Source: Bacteroidia bacterium
GTDB lineage: Bacteria; Bacteroidota; Bacteroidia; J057
Reading direction: 5' to 3'
NCBI GenBank assembly: GCA_030430205.1
Contig: JAUIGE010000017.1
Coordinates: 62,001 to 126,000 of the forward strand
Length of the DNA stretch: 64,000 bases
The notes beneath the pieces are model-generated. The model was not told the DNA's origin. It ran no database searches and saw nothing but the letters and a program-made list of their open reading frames with translations. Position numbers and translations under genes: made by a program. Positions 9,007 to 17,056 of the stretch are shown in pieces. The first letter of the stretch is position 1; each line of letters opens with the position of its first letter.

Positions 9007-9037
9007 CAAAAATACTGATTTGAAGAGATTTTCCCAA
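9007..9037 (-). promoter_or_regulatory. Bacteroidota promoter of gltA
   Basis: On the minus strand TTG (9035..9037) is followed by exactly 20 bases and TATTTTTG (9007..9014). The start of transcription should be near 9000, giving gltA a leader of about 50 nt. Confidence 0.7.
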
Positions 9038-9103
9038 TCAACTCCTATCATACTTGGGATTGATTGATGGTAAAAAGGGGATTTTCAGTTTTTTCGCAAA
9101 ATA

Positions 9104-10081
9104 TTAAGCCAATAAAAAATCTTTCCCTTCAGTAAGCTGCATTTTTTTTAAAAAATCTCTGATTTCTGCTCTTGCTCCTCTGTTGTTTACATAGGAAAGA
9201 ACAAAAATACCGGGATACTGTTTGAGCTTTTTGTAGGAAAAAACAGGAATTCCATCCAGTGCCTGTTGATCAAAAAGATCAATGAAAAAATCAGGCTTGA
9301 CGCCTGACTCCATCAAAGGCGCAAGGCGCCTCCTCGTTTTGCGACCCGCTCCCCAAACTGCCAGTTTGGGATGGCTATTGTGATCGCGCAGCCAGCGCGC
9401 CAGGTAGCGGGCCTTCACCCGCTCAAAAGCCATGAGGCTATATGCCTCACTTGTGCGCGAGAGCCTGTCGGGCGGATCATTCCACCGCAGCAGTACCTCC
9501 GGGACTTTGTCCATGATGACCCCTTTTTCGAGCCAGCGAAGCCAAAGCTCGTAATCTTCCGGGCCATCCTGCTCGCGGTACGCGCCATGCTGCAAGGCAA
9601 TCGCCTTGCGAAACATCACCGAAGGATGCGCCATAGGCGCATCTACAAAGCGATTGAGGGAAATGTCAGCAGGGCTGACAAGCTCATTGAGCCACCCGAC
9701 ATGGCTGGCATAGCCCTGCTGGCTGAGAGGATCTCCTCCATATTCGACCAGAGAACCCACAAGCCCTGTTTGAGGATGGGCTTCCATGTATTGCCATTGG
9801 AGGCGAAGGCGAGCCGGATAGGAGTAGTCGTCCGCATCCATGCGGGCGATATAATCGCCCTGGGCCATGCTGAGGCCATGGTTCAAGGCAGGGACGATCC
9901 CCTGATGGGGAAGGCTAAAACAGCGGATACGGGAATCCACTGCAGCATAGGATCGGAGGACTTGATTGCTGTTATCGCTAGAGCCATCATCGACAGCGAT
10001 AAGTTCCCAGTCGGTAAAATCCTGAGCCAGTATACTCTCAATGGCGATTGCCAGCGTTGAACCCGCATTGTATACGGGCAT
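9104..10081 (-). CDS. Family 2 glycosyltransferase with unusual start
   Basis: GT-A fold glycosyltransferase. It reads MPVYNAG, then AVDDGSSDNS (about 32-41) for nucleotide-sugar binding and RMDADDYS (DxD, about 79-86) for the metal. An ED.ELWLRW segment (about 175) would carry the catalytic base. The C-terminal 90 residues (KLAVWGAGRKTRRRL) look like a small nucleotide-binding or redox-sensor-like add-on. The ATG at 10081 lies inside the first beta strand. In-frame codons upstream encode ILSLFPTISVL, the normal family N-terminus, but only ATT (10114) or CTG (10111) could start them, right after an in-frame TGA. It sits just downstream of the carbonic anhydrase gene, last of the five-gene run. 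Confidence 0.85.
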   Translation of the reverse strand: MPVYNAGSTLAIAIESILAQDFTDWELIAVDDGSSDNSNQVLRSYAAVDSRIRCFSLPHQGIVPALNHGLSMAQGDYIARMDADDYSYPARLRLQWQYMEAHPQTGLVGSLVEYGGDPLSQQGYASHVGWLNELVSPADISLNRFVDAPMAHPSVMFRKAIALQHGAYREQDGPEDYELWLRWLEKGVIMDKVPEVLLRWNDPPDRLSRTSEAYSLMAFERVKARYLARWLRDHNSHPKLAVWGAGRKTRRRLAPLMESGVKPDFFIDLFDQQALDGIPVFSYKKLKQYPGIFVLSYVNNRGARAEIRDFLKKMQLTEGKDFLLA

Positions 10082-10122
10082 TAGAACGCTTATCGTGGGA
10101 AAGAGAGACAGAATTCAGCCTG

Positions 10123-10878
10123 TTAGTTGAATGATTTTAGGTCTCTTCCATTCAAGGGTTGTACCGGTCTGTAATTGTCATGAACGATTCCATGAATTTT
10201 GCTGATCTGTGCGCTGGATGCTTCAACGGCTGTTTGCATAACAAACCAGGTTACGATTTCAGAGCAGGGAGGAGTTGTAAGTGAACCTGCATAGGTGAAA
10301 TATCCGGGATCGGAAGGCAGCAAAGTAGAGATGTCAACCAGCGTTGAAGAAAAGAAATTTTTGTTTTCCTCCTCAGGCACATCATCAATAAACTTTGCCA
10401 GAAAGGTGTTTTCTGCCCCTTCTTCAAACAATATACCGACCACTGCCAGGTTGCCTGAAGTACTGCTTTTGTGGACGAGATGTGCTTCCATGGGAAAGCG
10501 AATACCATTTACGGTATGCTCTGAACCCGTGTGAAAGTGAACCTGTAGCAGGTCAAATGCTTCTCCATTGAGTGTCAGTGTACTTCCCATGTCATAATTT
10601 TGCTGAATGCTATGGCCATTGTTGACAAGGTTGATGGAACTGCTGGCATAGTCAGTATCCAGGCCCGAAAGGGAGGCATCCGCAACCGCCCCGACGATAT
10701 CAATGGGAGATTGATCAGAACCAGCGCAATCAGAATAACAACTTGGCCAGGTTTCTGGATTCGATTCCCCCTCATAAGTCCAATGAAATGCTTCACAGGC
10801 AAGTTCATCTTCTTTGCATGCAGAAAAAATAACTGAAATAAACAGGCAGCTAATTGCCAATAGTCGTAAGTTTTCCAT
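10123..10878 (-). CDS. Alpha-class carbonic anhydrase, lipoprotein
   Basis: Hydrates CO2 to bicarbonate, here outside the cytoplasm. The signal peptide ends at SACKED with a lipobox-like Cys near residue 20. Zinc ligands are the two His of QVHFHTGSE and the His of MEAHLVHK. QSPIDI, the buried SLTTPPCSE loop and the VHDNYRPVQPLNGR end are all family signatures, and the two loop cysteines could form the usual disulfide. The length of 251 aa is standard. It is 19 bp downstream of the CHAT gene, suggesting the same transcript. Confidence 0.95.
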   Translation of the reverse strand: MENLRLLAISCLFISVIFSACKEDELACEAFHWTYEGESNPETWPSCYSDCAGSDQSPIDIVGAVADASLSGLDTDYASSSINLVNNGHSIQQNYDMGSTLTLNGEAFDLLQVHFHTGSEHTVNGIRFPMEAHLVHKSSTSGNLAVVGILFEEGAENTFLAKFIDDVPEEENKNFFSSTLVDISTLLPSDPGYFTYAGSLTTPPCSEIVTWFVMQTAVEASSAQISKIHGIVHDNYRPVQPLNGRDLKSFN

Positions 10879-10897
10879 GTTGGTTTTTTTGTTAAAT

Positions 10898-13792
10898 CTA
10901 TAAAATTTTCCATATAACCAAAGCTCCTACCACGGAAAAAACGAGCACAAACATGGCAAGTAAATAGCGATGGGTAGGGTGGTTCCCCATCGGCATATCA
11001 TCTCCACTCAAAATAAAAGCTGCCCAAAAATAGGGATGTTTGAAAGGGCTGTTTTCCAGCATCTGCAGTTTTGCCTGCCTGAGGGCCTCATCTTTGGCCA
11101 TCCCTTTTTCTATATTTTGATAAAAACTTACCATCAAATCTGCTGTGCTTTGGTCATCTACCTGCCAGAGGCTCATCAGGATATTTTTGCAACCCGCATA
11201 CTGAAAAGAACGCGCCAGGCTCATGACGCCTTCTCCCCGGAGGATTTTTCCATAGCCTGATTCACAGGCGCTTAGGACGATGAGTTCAGCATCCAGTTTC
11301 ATTTGGTAAAGTTCATAGGCATAGAGAAAACCATCGTTTTGGGAAGTCAGCTTGTCCTGCTTGCTTTGCGAAAATACCAGGGCCGAAAAGAGGGGATTTT
11401 CCTCATCGAGTTGGCTGTGCATCGCCAGGTGAAGGATCCTACTTTCTGAAGCATGCTGCCAGAATGCTTGCTCTGTGGCAGATTCTGCCAGGAATTGCTG
11501 GCCGCCCATCATGCTGTGTATGCGCGTCACTTCCTTTCTGTTTTCGGAAAGCGGAACAAAATTTTTGTGAGAGGATACAAATGTGGCTACCGCTTCTCCC
11601 GGGGCAGCGGAGGATGAATAGATAGGCGCAAAGCCTGCAAATTTGTTTTGGGCCTGGGAAGAAAGAGCAGGCGTGAGCAACCACTCCGCAGAGGGGAGAT
11701 ACCGTATATGCATTTTTTTTAGCAAAAAAGGCCATTCAGCATAAGGCAAGGCAGGGGAAATGCTGTCGGCCAGCATCAATTCAAAGGGAAGATGGCTCAG
11801 GATGCCATCAGGAACGATAAGCAAAGCCTGGGGCTTTTCGGGCATTTGGTCCCAAAGGGGCTGTAGAATATGGGCGAAAAAAGAGTGTGCCTGAAGGGCA
11901 AGGTGCTGTTTTTCGGAAAGCAGGTTGGCTTGTTGCTTTACCCGGGAGCCATCACTCAGCTGCTGATAAAACAGCTCCAGGCTATCACGGGCTCCATCTC
12001 CAAAATCATTTTGGAAGGCTATGAGCTTCTGTTGACTCAGGGCAAAGCCATATAAACTTTTTTCACCTGTGAAATAAGAGATGAGCCATTCGCCTTTTTT
12101 GAGCTTTTGTTGAAAAGCAGTGATATCTGTGGAAGAGTGAGCGTAACGGAGTTGGTAGTAGGCAGGGTAAAGCTGCTCAATCTGGCGCTGGAGTGAATCC
12201 TTTTTCAGGTGAATGCGAAACAATTGCGCCTTGCTCTGATTGATTTGTGCGCTATCCCGCCCCTGCGCTACGCGCTGCTCCCACTGATCCTGCCGGATCT
12301 GGATCTGCTGCTCCAGATGAAGGACTTCATCGGGAATACCCGCGAAGTCGCGGGCCGCAGAAGCCTTCAGCGCACCGCGCAGCAAAGAAGCTTTGCTGCT
12401 TTCGTTATACGCGAAAGCCCGCGCCAGCTGTGTCTTGTCAGCTGTAAGCTGAAAAAGCTCCCAGGAGGCCTCTATGGCCCCTTCATACAACCTATGCGAA
12501 TGGAAACTCCCCCATTCCCGATCCTCCCTTTCCTGATAATTGAGGATGCTCAATTGACTCAGCCGAAGGCTGAAATCAAACAATTGCAGGGACTGCTGGA
12601 GCTTTTGGACAGGCAAATCTGCCTGCTCCGATAGCATCAATAGGCTCCATGCTTCATTTTCCATAATGGACTGGCAGGCCAGTCTGTGGATGGCCGAAAT
12701 GTCCTCTGCCCGTTTCTGAGCGGGAAAATCTGCCATCTCCGGCAAAAGTGCCTGCCGTGCCTGGCGGTAGGTGGAATAGGCCTTTGAAAAATGATCGAGC
12801 AGAAAATGAATTTCTCCTATTGCATTGAGAATGACAGCCATTTGCATACTATGAGGCCCATAAGCAGCTTCATAAACAGGAAGAATCTTTTGGTAATAGG
12901 AAAGGGCGACTTCCAGCTGGCCATCTCTTTTATACGCTTTCCCTATATAAAAATCAGCCCTCCCCAGTTGTATGGGATCTCCCGACAAATGCAGCCGGAT
13001 GTAGGCTTTGGCTTCTTCCAGATAAGCCAGAGCTTCTTGAGTATTTCCCTGGTTTTCATAGGCTAAGCCCAGGTTCTGAATGGCCATAGCTGTCCATTCT
13101 GCCCGATTGTTTTGTCTCCTTCGTACTTCCAGGGCTTTTTTATACCAATAAAGGGATTCTTCGTGCCGCCGGAGATCCCGTGAGATGAAACCCAGGATGT
13201 TGTAGCCATTTCCTAAAAAATGGATAAATGAATCAGCCTCTTTTTCCAAAATCCGCACCCCTGCCTCCGCATAATGATAAGCCTCCCGGAGGCGGTTTTC
13301 ATTTCGGAGCGTGATGGCAAGATTCAAATAGGATGTTGCTACTCGGTCACTTTGCTCTCCGAATACTTTTTTGCGTATTTCCAGGGCTTTGAGCCTGTTT
13401 TTTAGCTCCAACTTTGCCAGGCCGAGTTCTTGCTCAGTATTGGCGATGTCGTCATAGAGTTCGGCTGTTTCGGTATGGATTTCTCCCAGTTTTTCATAAG
13501 CGAAAATCAGGTCACTCTTCAACTGAAGGTAAGCCTGATTTTGCTTTTTGAAAGTGCGCAGGATGCGCGCCACATGTTTTCGGGAGTTGAAGTAGCAACT
13601 CCAGTTTTCCTGTGTAGCATAGGAAACTGCGGCAGCCTGATAAGCCAGGAGCGCCGCCTCCATTTGCTTGTTATCGCGAAGGCTGCGGGCATGTGCATAG
13701 AGGCTATCCTCTACGCAGGCAGGTAATATAGCCTGCGCATGTGCATACAGGCAATACCCCCCAAGCAAACAGACAAAAAGATACTTTTTCAT
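10898..13792 (-). CDS. Membrane-anchored TPR-CHAT protein (caspase-like protease)
   Basis: 964 residues. A signal peptide (1-20, ending YAHAQ) is followed by about ten TPR-type helical pairs (about 30-450, with repeated LGLAYENQGNTQEALAYLEE-like units), a helical linker (about 450-570), and a CHAT domain (about 570-930). The catalytic dyad is visible: His792 in LHLAMHSQ and Cys843 in LSACESG. A single membrane helix (about 942-962) ends the chain, so TPR and CHAT face the periplasm if the signal is real. CHAT proteins are cysteine peptidases of the separase/caspase clan. It lies in one run with the repeat protein and the FGE-fold protein, opposite an ECF sigma/anti-sigma pair; the substrate is not known. 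Confidence 0.92.
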   Translation of the reverse strand: MKKYLFVCLLGGYCLYAHAQAILPACVEDSLYAHARSLRDNKQMEAALLAYQAAAVSYATQENWSCYFNSRKHVARILRTFKKQNQAYLQLKSDLIFAYEKLGEIHTETAELYDDIANTEQELGLAKLELKNRLKALEIRKKVFGEQSDRVATSYLNLAITLRNENRLREAYHYAEAGVRILEKEADSFIHFLGNGYNILGFISRDLRRHEESLYWYKKALEVRRRQNNRAEWTAMAIQNLGLAYENQGNTQEALAYLEEAKAYIRLHLSGDPIQLGRADFYIGKAYKRDGQLEVALSYYQKILPVYEAAYGPHSMQMAVILNAIGEIHFLLDHFSKAYSTYRQARQALLPEMADFPAQKRAEDISAIHRLACQSIMENEAWSLLMLSEQADLPVQKLQQSLQLFDFSLRLSQLSILNYQEREDREWGSFHSHRLYEGAIEASWELFQLTADKTQLARAFAYNESSKASLLRGALKASAARDFAGIPDEVLHLEQQIQIRQDQWEQRVAQGRDSAQINQSKAQLFRIHLKKDSLQRQIEQLYPAYYQLRYAHSSTDITAFQQKLKKGEWLISYFTGEKSLYGFALSQQKLIAFQNDFGDGARDSLELFYQQLSDGSRVKQQANLLSEKQHLALQAHSFFAHILQPLWDQMPEKPQALLIVPDGILSHLPFELMLADSISPALPYAEWPFLLKKMHIRYLPSAEWLLTPALSSQAQNKFAGFAPIYSSSAAPGEAVATFVSSHKNFVPLSENRKEVTRIHSMMGGQQFLAESATEQAFWQHASESRILHLAMHSQLDEENPLFSALVFSQSKQDKLTSQNDGFLYAYELYQMKLDAELIVLSACESGYGKILRGEGVMSLARSFQYAGCKNILMSLWQVDDQSTADLMVSFYQNIEKGMAKDEALRQAKLQMLENSPFKHPYFWAAFILSGDDMPMGNHPTHRYLLAMFVLVFSVVGALVIWKIL

Positions 13793-13797
13793 TCAAA

Positions 13798-13818
13798 ACC
13801 ATGCTATCTCAGCATGGT
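13798..13818 (-). terminator. Hairpin between repeat-protein gene and CHAT gene
   Basis: A perfect 7-bp stem ACCATGC/GCATGGT with a 7-nt loop is followed on the minus strand by TTTTG, directly in front of the CHAT start at 13792. The T-run is short, so it may be a weak terminator that lowers CHAT expression relative to the upstream genes, or a structure that affects its translation. Confidence 0.4.
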
Positions 13819-13840
13819 CCTGAATATAAGGATAATTGCT

Positions 13841-14866
13841 TTACTTCTTTTGTATCCTGAGGCTAGTCTGGAGCTGGGTATCTTTATCAAAAATGCGAAT
13901 CAGGTAAAAAGCCTCTGTCAGGGGAGACATATCCAGCTGCACGGCATTGTCTGAATGCGGTTTAAGTGAAATAGGTATCTCACGCCCATGGAGGTCGTAG
14001 AGCTGGATGACAAGGTTTTCCTGCCTGATGTGTTGTTGAAAAAGGAGGGTCAGCAGGCCCGTAGTAGGATTGGGAAAAGCCTGTACCTCAGCCACATCCC
14101 ATGCGGCAAAATGCACCTCCACCCACTGGGAGGCTGTCGCCTCTCCATTGATGTCTACCGACATCAGGCGGTAATAGGACCTGCCGCTGAGCGGAGCGTA
14201 ATCCCAGCTCTCATAGCTGGCTGGCAGATCGGGGCTTCCCTGTCCGGGAAGTTGTGCTATCTGCTCGATTTGCTGCAAATCAGGACTTCTTTCCAGGAGG
14301 AAATGATCGTGATTGACTTCGCTCAGGGTAGTCCAAAGCAGTTGGACCTTGCCCTGAAGCGGTATCGCTTCAAAGCGCAACAACTCCACGGCGAAAGGCG
14401 CCGGGAAACGTGAGGGCAGCCCTAGCGCATAAAAATGCGCAGCTCCATCATCTATGCCCCCGGCAAAGATGCCGTTGTTGTCAGGAGAAGAGAAGCGCAG
14501 GGCGCTTCCGCCATCATCTACACCGCCCCCAAAAATGCGGCTGTTGTCTGCCTGGCTGTATGGCAGGCTGGCATAACCGTCTTCATTTCCCCCGCCAAAA
14601 ATCGGGTTGTTATCTGCCAGGGAAAAGTAAACGCGGGCATAGCCGTCTTCATTTCCTCCTGCAAAAATGGCATGATTATCCTGTATAGAGGTATAGGAAA
14701 TGCTTCCGCCATCCTCTGCTCCGCCGCCAAAAATGCGGTTCTGGGAAGGGATTTCGGCCACATCTATAGCGGCACCATCATCCACTCCTCCGGCGAAAAT
14801 GTAGTTGTGCTGGGCTGTAGCCCTCAGCAGGCACAAACTGCTTATGAGTAAAAGCAAGTATTTCAT
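13841..14866 (-). CDS. T9SS-sorted protein with six 22-residue IFxGG repeats
   Basis: The open frame extends upstream to 15022 but overlaps the preceding gene; the ATG at 14866 gives a clean signal peptide (MKYLLLLISSLCLLRATAQ). Residues 20-152 are six tandem copies of a 21-23-residue unit with core IF(A/G)GG(x)(D/E)DG and a closing D/N pair. A fibronectin-like segment follows (WTTLSEVNHDHFLLERS, about 185-270). The last 85 residues (VQAFPNPTTGLLTL, then QLYDLHGREI) are a type A T9SS sorting domain. It should therefore be exported and attached to the surface. The Asp/Gly-rich repeats could bind calcium, but that is inference. It is 26 bp downstream of the FGE-fold gene. Confidence 0.8.
   Translation of the reverse strand: MKYLLLLISSLCLLRATAQHNYIFAGGVDDGAAIDVAEIPSQNRIFGGGAEDGGSISYTSIQDNHAIFAGGNEDGYARVYFSLADNNPIFGGGNEDGYASLPYSQADNSRIFGGGVDDGGSALRFSSPDNNGIFAGGIDDGAAHFYALGLPSRFPAPFAVELLRFEAIPLQGKVQLLWTTLSEVNHDHFLLERSPDLQQIEQIAQLPGQGSPDLPASYESWDYAPLSGRSYYRLMSVDINGEATASQWVEVHFAAWDVAEVQAFPNPTTGLLTLLFQQHIRQENLVIQLYDLHGREIPISLKPHSDNAVQLDMSPLTEAFYLIRIFDKDTQLQTSLRIQKK
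14410..14809 (-). repeat. Six in-gene repeats of about 66 bp
   Basis: The DNA encoding the IFxGG units repeats six times with period about 66 bp (63-69). The codons for the I-F-(A/G)-G-G and D-G core are best conserved and the tails of each unit vary, which suggests old duplications under protein-level selection. Confidence 0.75.
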
Positions 14867-14892
14867 GGGATGAAGGTTAAAGTTTTGGCAAA

Positions 14893-16383
14893 TCAATTCG
14901 CGCTCCGAACGCCCCGCATCCCATGCCAGTTTTCCCTGTCGGAATTGTTGTAATTGGCGCCATAGCGCGTGCTCACCTCCGAACTCCGGTATCCTATACC
15001 GACGGCGCTGACAAAAGCCCAATCGGCCAGAAGCGTAAAGCTGCCATTGCCAGTACCGGTGACATTGCCGTCACCGTGCAGGCCGCTGAAATCGCGGCTT
15101 TGAGAATTCCCAACGGAAATCGTCATCTCATAGCAATTTCCGCTCATCTCCATGATGCCCCAGTAGGTAGCGCCGGTTTCTTCGCGGGTTTTGTGGGTGG
15201 CACTGGCGGCAAAGATGCCGCAGCGGACTGGGCGGCCAGAACCCACGTAAACGGAATTGGGGTTGGCGTTGCCAACATGCTGGCCGATGCCGGAAAGAAT
15301 GAGCTCTTCGGCTGTGCCTTCATTTTCGTAGGTATAATGATCTTCCAGATACCAGCTGGTATTGCCCCAGGCAAGTTCATTGGGAACGCCATCTAATGGC
15401 CCTCTGCAGGCTTTTTCGTACTCCAGCTCACTCATCGGCCGCAGACCCGACCAATCGAGATAGGCAGCCATATCAGCCCAGCTTATATAATGCATGGGAC
15501 GCCAGGGAAAGTCAGCAATTGCGTAGCCATTGCCATCCTGAACAGGGAAGACATCTACTGCATTGACATAAAAAGGGCCATCGCGATCTGTTTTTTGAGT
15601 CATATTGAGGTGAGCGAGGAAGTCGGCATATTGCTGTTGGCTTACTTCATACTTCATACAGTAAAAAGCTGCAAAGCCTTTGGGAAAGTCTGCCGGCAAA
15701 GTCTGGGTTTGACCATAATCAAAGTCATCCGCATTCAGCATATTGACCGCATCGTGATTGCTGAGGTTGTTGCTATTGGTGCCCCCGAGGGTGAGGGCGG
15801 CTTCGGATGTAATCTGAAAAGGCAGGCCTGTGTTTCCGGCTTCAAACTGCCCAAAATCTCCCTGTCCATCTCCAGCAAAAAATGCCCCCTGAGGTACATA
15901 TACCATCTCGATGGCATGCACGGAAATTTCAACGGCTTCATCATCTGCTATGCCATTTACGCCATAATTCCAGCGCAAACGCACATCCTGAAAATTGACA
16001 TGGCCAATACCAACCGCAGAGCGATAGATAAAAACGCCGATCCCATTGGTGGTGGTGCCGTAGGTGTTGTGGGCGGTTTGGATGATGCTGCCGGCCGGAG
16101 CTGTATGGCCGTCACTTGTTCCATTGACATAGTTGAGGGTGGCATGTTGCCAGTTTTCCTGGTTTTTAGGGGTAAATTTGATAAATACCCAGGCGGCATC
16201 CCAATTGCTTTCATAGGTGTTGGTACGCCAGGAGTTGTCCCATGACAAATCAAATTCTACCATGTAAAAGTCTGCAAATACATTTTGACTTGTCAGGCTA
16301 ACATTGCTGATTTGGATGTTGTTGGCAAAAAGCTGTGTACCAAAGCAGATGCCCAGGAGTAGGATAAGGAGTGATTTTTTCAT
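14893..16383 (-). CDS. Secreted FGE-sulfatase-fold protein, probably non-catalytic
   Basis: A signal peptide (1-20) is followed by a beta-rich domain (about 21-155) seen at the N-terminus of secreted Bacteroidota SUMF1 proteins. The formylglycine-generating-enzyme fold follows (about 156-496): MVYVPQGAFFAGDG, KYEVSQQQYADFL, RPMHYISWADMAAYLDW, GLRPMSELEYEKACRG, and WGIMEMSGNCYE. The final block of an active FGE has two nearby cysteines in a GGS..CR context; here the equivalent C-terminal stretch (about 430-496) contains none. A structural or ligand-binding role, as in C-type-lectin-like FGE folds, is more likely than formylglycine formation. It is the first gene of the leftward run and divergent from the sigma gene by 91 bp. 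Confidence 0.85.
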   Translation of the reverse strand: MKKSLLILLLGICFGTQLFANNIQISNVSLTSQNVFADFYMVEFDLSWDNSWRTNTYESNWDAAWVFIKFTPKNQENWQHATLNYVNGTSDGHTAPAGSIIQTAHNTYGTTTNGIGVFIYRSAVGIGHVNFQDVRLRWNYGVNGIADDEAVEISVHAIEMVYVPQGAFFAGDGQGDFGQFEAGNTGLPFQITSEAALTLGGTNSNNLSNHDAVNMLNADDFDYGQTQTLPADFPKGFAAFYCMKYEVSQQQYADFLAHLNMTQKTDRDGPFYVNAVDVFPVQDGNGYAIADFPWRPMHYISWADMAAYLDWSGLRPMSELEYEKACRGPLDGVPNELAWGNTSWYLEDHYTYENEGTAEELILSGIGQHVGNANPNSVYVGSGRPVRCGIFAASATHKTREETGATYWGIMEMSGNCYEMTISVGNSQSRDFSGLHGDGNVTGTGNGSFTLLADWAFVSAVGIGYRSSEVSTRYGANYNNSDRENWHGMRGVRSAN

Positions 16384-16402
16384 GACAGATTATTAATGGT
16401 TT

Positions 16403-16436
16403 GCTGTCACAGTCGAAATATTTTTGGGGCTGTCAC
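16403..16436. promoter_or_regulatory. Direct repeat GCTGTCAC in divergent promoter region
   Basis: GCTGTCAC occurs at 16403..16410 and again at 16429..16436, 26 bp apart, inside the 91-bp gap between the divergent FGE-fold and sigma genes. A TATTTTTG box (16419..16426, plus strand) lies between them but has no TTG at the right distance. The repeat could be a regulator or ECF-sigma site; this is suggestive only. Confidence 0.3.
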
Positions 16437-16474
16437 CCTTTTTCAAAAAAAATCAGTAATTCGCCTTAGAAATC

Positions 16475-17038
16475 GTGAAACCCATCTCAAAAATACATAG
16501 CGACGAAGCCATCATCCTGGAAATCCGCCTGGGCGGTATCCATGGAGAATTGGCAAAAACGAATCTTTTTCGTCAGTACGCCTATTTCGTGCGCAAGCGA
16601 CCGGCCAAGTATGGCTTGACGGAAGAAGATGCGTTGGACGCATATACAGATGCCTACCTGGCGGTGATAGACCACATCAAAAGCGGTCGCTTTCGGGGAG
16701 AGAGCAGCATCAAAACATACCTTTCCCGTATTTTTCGGAATAAATGTGTTGACAAGGCGCGCAGGAATGCGACTATGAAAGTAGACTGGGTGGAGGAGTT
16801 TCCGGATTTGCGGGATGAATCGCGCAATTTTTTGCAGACAATTATCAGTCGGGAGGAGCTGAAGGGCGTCAGGAAAAAACTGGCTTTGCTGAATGAAAAG
16901 TGTAGAGAAATGTTGCTTATGTCAGCTGAGGGCTATAGCCCGCTTGAAATCGCTCAAAAATTGAACCTTGCCACAGCAAGAAGCGCCTCCAGCCAGCGAT
17001 ACAAGTGCCTGGAGAAACTAAAAAAGATGATGAAATAG
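16475..17038 (+). CDS. ECF-type RNA polymerase sigma factor
   Basis: 187 aa starting at GTG 16475 (no ATG is available). Region 2 is about 35-100, with LTEEDALDAYTDAYLAVIDHI and the RGESSIKTYLSRIFRNKCVDKAR core-binding and -10 helices. Region 4 is about 125-187, with a helix-turn-helix at EGYSPLEIAQKLNLATARSASSQRYKCLEKL. This divergent type, with alanine/serine-rich region 4, is common next to CHAT or TPR genes in Saprospiria, from memory of the family. It lies 18 bp upstream of the anti-sigma-like gene and opposite the FGE/repeat/CHAT run. Confidence 0.9.
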   Translation: MKPISKIHSDEAIILEIRLGGIHGELAKTNLFRQYAYFVRKRPAKYGLTEEDALDAYTDAYLAVIDHIKSGRFRGESSIKTYLSRIFRNKCVDKARRNATMKVDWVEEFPDLRDESRNFLQTIISREELKGVRKKLALLNEKCREMLLMSAEGYSPLEIAQKLNLATARSASSQRYKCLEKLKKMMK

Positions 17039-17056
17039 AGCTCAAAACAACAAGCA

